Source of the DNA: Physcomitrium patens
Lineage: Eukaryota; Streptophyta; Bryopsida; Funariales; Funariaceae
Assembly (NCBI RefSeq): GCF_000002425.4
Contig: NC_037270.1
Location: 15,146,678-15,210,677, forward strand
Direction: 5' to 3'
Length of the DNA: 64,000 nucleotides
Below are positions 62,375 through 64,000 of this stretch, piece after piece; the first letter of the stretch is position 1; each line of letters begins with the position of its first letter. The translations under genes were made by a program, and so were the position numbers. The notes under the pieces were generated by a model. The model saw nothing but the letters and a program-made list of their open reading frames with translations, made no database searches and was not told the DNA's origin.

Positions 62375-62917
62375 TGTCATAGACAAATATATTTATCTCA
62401 ATAATTACTTATGTGATTAAGTAGATAAATATAGAATAATTTTATAAAGTCTTCTAAAGAAGCTTTCTAAATGCTTTATAGACATGGTTTTGACTTTAGA
62501 TGTGTTTGTAGGTTAGAAACTTGATCAAAAAGCTAACCATATATTGATAGCTTGTAGAACTAGTTATCTCCGTGTAGTAGCTTGTAGAACAAGCCGACTA
62601 CATGGTGCATACATAAATAACTTGCCTTGCAAGATAAGACATGTGGTTAGCAAAGTCAACACATGTTGGAGGTCCTATAGGACATTGCCACGTAGCTCTT
62701 AGTTAGATAGTATATATGGAGGCAAGAGTGAAGCCTTTTTTACTCTTGTCAATGTCTTTCTAGTCTTAGTCTTGTTTCAAGACTTTCTAGTCTTCTTGTT
62801 TTTGGCAATAGCCATTCTAGTTAATATAACATCACCTTTTGAGTGACTTTCTAGTTCTCTTCAATGATAGAAGAGTGTATTAAGGATTCTCTTTCTTTGA
62901 GATTCATGTCCTTGACA
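62375..62917 (+). mobile_element. 5' LTR, family A, of a Ty3/gypsy element running off the window
   Basis: This 543-bp sequence begins TGTCA and ends TGACA. It is homologous to the solo LTRs at 25067-25603 and 42848-43386. A gag-like region of the same orientation follows it after about 230 bp, so it serves as the 5' LTR of that element. Confidence 0.7.
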
Positions 62918-63149
62918 GTTTGACAATAGTGCTAAAATATTCTTTCTGTCTTGTTCTAGATGTGAGTAGATTATCTCACTTCTATTATTATATTTTAAAG
63001 ATTACAAACTACCCACCTTTAAACAAAAAATCTTATTTTCAAACACTGATCTTTTCCTTAAAGAGAATAGATTACCTCTCTTTGTGGAATTTATTTTTAG
63101 AGGTTAAGGATGACCCTCCTCTAATTTAACTTTTGAGTTTGTTTGAGTT

Positions 63150-64000
63150 GTCTATGGAAGGAAAGATTATTGATGCTACTCTCAACGGAAGTAAGAATAG
63201 ATTTGTAACTATGGTAGATCTTCATGATCTTGTCAACACTCTAAGAATGGAAATCTCAGATATTTCCAAAGTGAATCATAGAAGTACTATGCCTATACCT
63301 ATGGAAGAAGTTCAGAATCTATAGCAAGAAGTTGTGCAGTTGAAAGAAGTAAGTAGATCAACGTTACAACCAAATCCAAGGAGTTTTGCTTCTACAAGTA
63401 TGATAGGGAAAGGATTAGTATGCCAGAGAATTTTGATGGAATAAGATCAAAATTTCAAAGATTTTTGGAACAAGTCAAGTTCTATCTAAAGTTGCATCCT
63501 TTCCAATATCTTGATGGATTTATCCAAGTCGGATTTATAGACATACTACTATCAAGAAGTACTCTCTCTTGGTTTGCACCTTTAATGGAAAAAAATTCAT
63601 GACTCCTTTATGATTTGAATTCATTCCTAGAAGTGTTTACGGCCATATTTGGAGAAAGTGATCAAGAACAAGTAGCAGAGACCAAGCTTTCATCTTTACA
63701 ATAAGGATCACAATTAGCCACTACATATGTTGTCAAATTCCAAAATCTTGCTTACAACATAAACTCAAATGACAAAGCACTTATCAACCAATTTTGATAT
63801 AAATTGAAGGATAGCGTCAAAGATTTATTATTAATAATTCCAAAAGTAAAATCTTTAGAATAATATATTACTCAAGCCATTGTATGCAACAATTGTTTAT
63901 TAAAAAGGCATTAGGAACAAAGATTTTGTTGGAGAAGAAGAAGTCAAGTAATGGCGGTAACTTCCAAGTTTTTTGAAACGTATTTACTAAAGTTAGAACC
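63150..64000 (+). mobile_element. Ty3/gypsy gag region, family A, incomplete at the window edge
   Basis: The plus strand encodes a Retrotrans_gag-type segment (KFQRFLEQVKFYLKLHPFQY, TLSWFAPLMEKNS, then a FGESDQEQVAETKL-like stretch). It is a fossil with a handful of coding breaks in the visible part. The pol region would lie beyond 64000. Confidence 0.75.

Noticed and set aside
1-64000. CRISPR array, operon, tRNA or rRNA
   Set aside because: No regularly spaced repeats, no bacterial gene layout and no cloverleaf or rRNA sequence recognised on either strand.

Overview
The window reads as nuclear DNA of a land plant. The genes have many short introns with plant-style splice sites, no GC-biased codon use, plant-specific families (WEB/PMI2-like coiled coil, plant SINA-like RING ligase, IBR3-type peroxisomal acyl-CoA dehydrogenase, receptor-like kinase), telo-box motifs, and AT-rich decayed Ty3/gypsy and Ty1/copia retroelements. 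The gypsy fragments resemble those I know from moss genomes, so a moss (Physcomitrium-like) is my best guess. That is inference, not proof.

The gene-rich left part (1-22.7 kb) holds four genes. A WEB-family long coiled-coil protein lies at 2366-7872 (+). A SINA-like E3 ubiquitin ligase lies at 9092-10111 (-), divergent from an 826-residue APH/acyl-CoA dehydrogenase fusion ending in SKL at 11552-17921 (+). Convergent to that is a kinase of the ZAR1-like LRR receptor group that has no visible ectodomain, 19468-21347 (-). All four can be spliced in frame from first to last codon by eye.

The next AT-rich tract (22.7-28.8 kb) holds a non-autonomous Mutator-like element with long inverted repeats and a perfect 10-bp target duplication, with a solo LTR inside it. 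The core spliceosomal gene SmD3 (28786-30693, -) then stands divergent to RELCH (31908-40670, +), a 20-exon LisH/HEAT-repeat trafficking protein. RELCH carries a textbook U12-type AT-AC intron.

The right part (41-64 kb) is the remains of a tandem duplication of the SmD3-RELCH divergent block. The second SmD3 copy (46390-48297) sits in a 3,676-bp block that matches the first at a constant 17,604-bp offset, with only two base differences noticed. The DNA on both sides of the block is also homologous but strongly diverged, and a decayed second RELCH first exon survives at 55.3-57.0 kb. An old duplication whose SmD3 core was later homogenised by gene conversion explains this best; an assembly or polishing artefact must be excluded. 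Fossil retroelements of at least three families, nested and partly inverted, have been inserted into this second copy and fill the rest of the window. The last one runs off the right edge.
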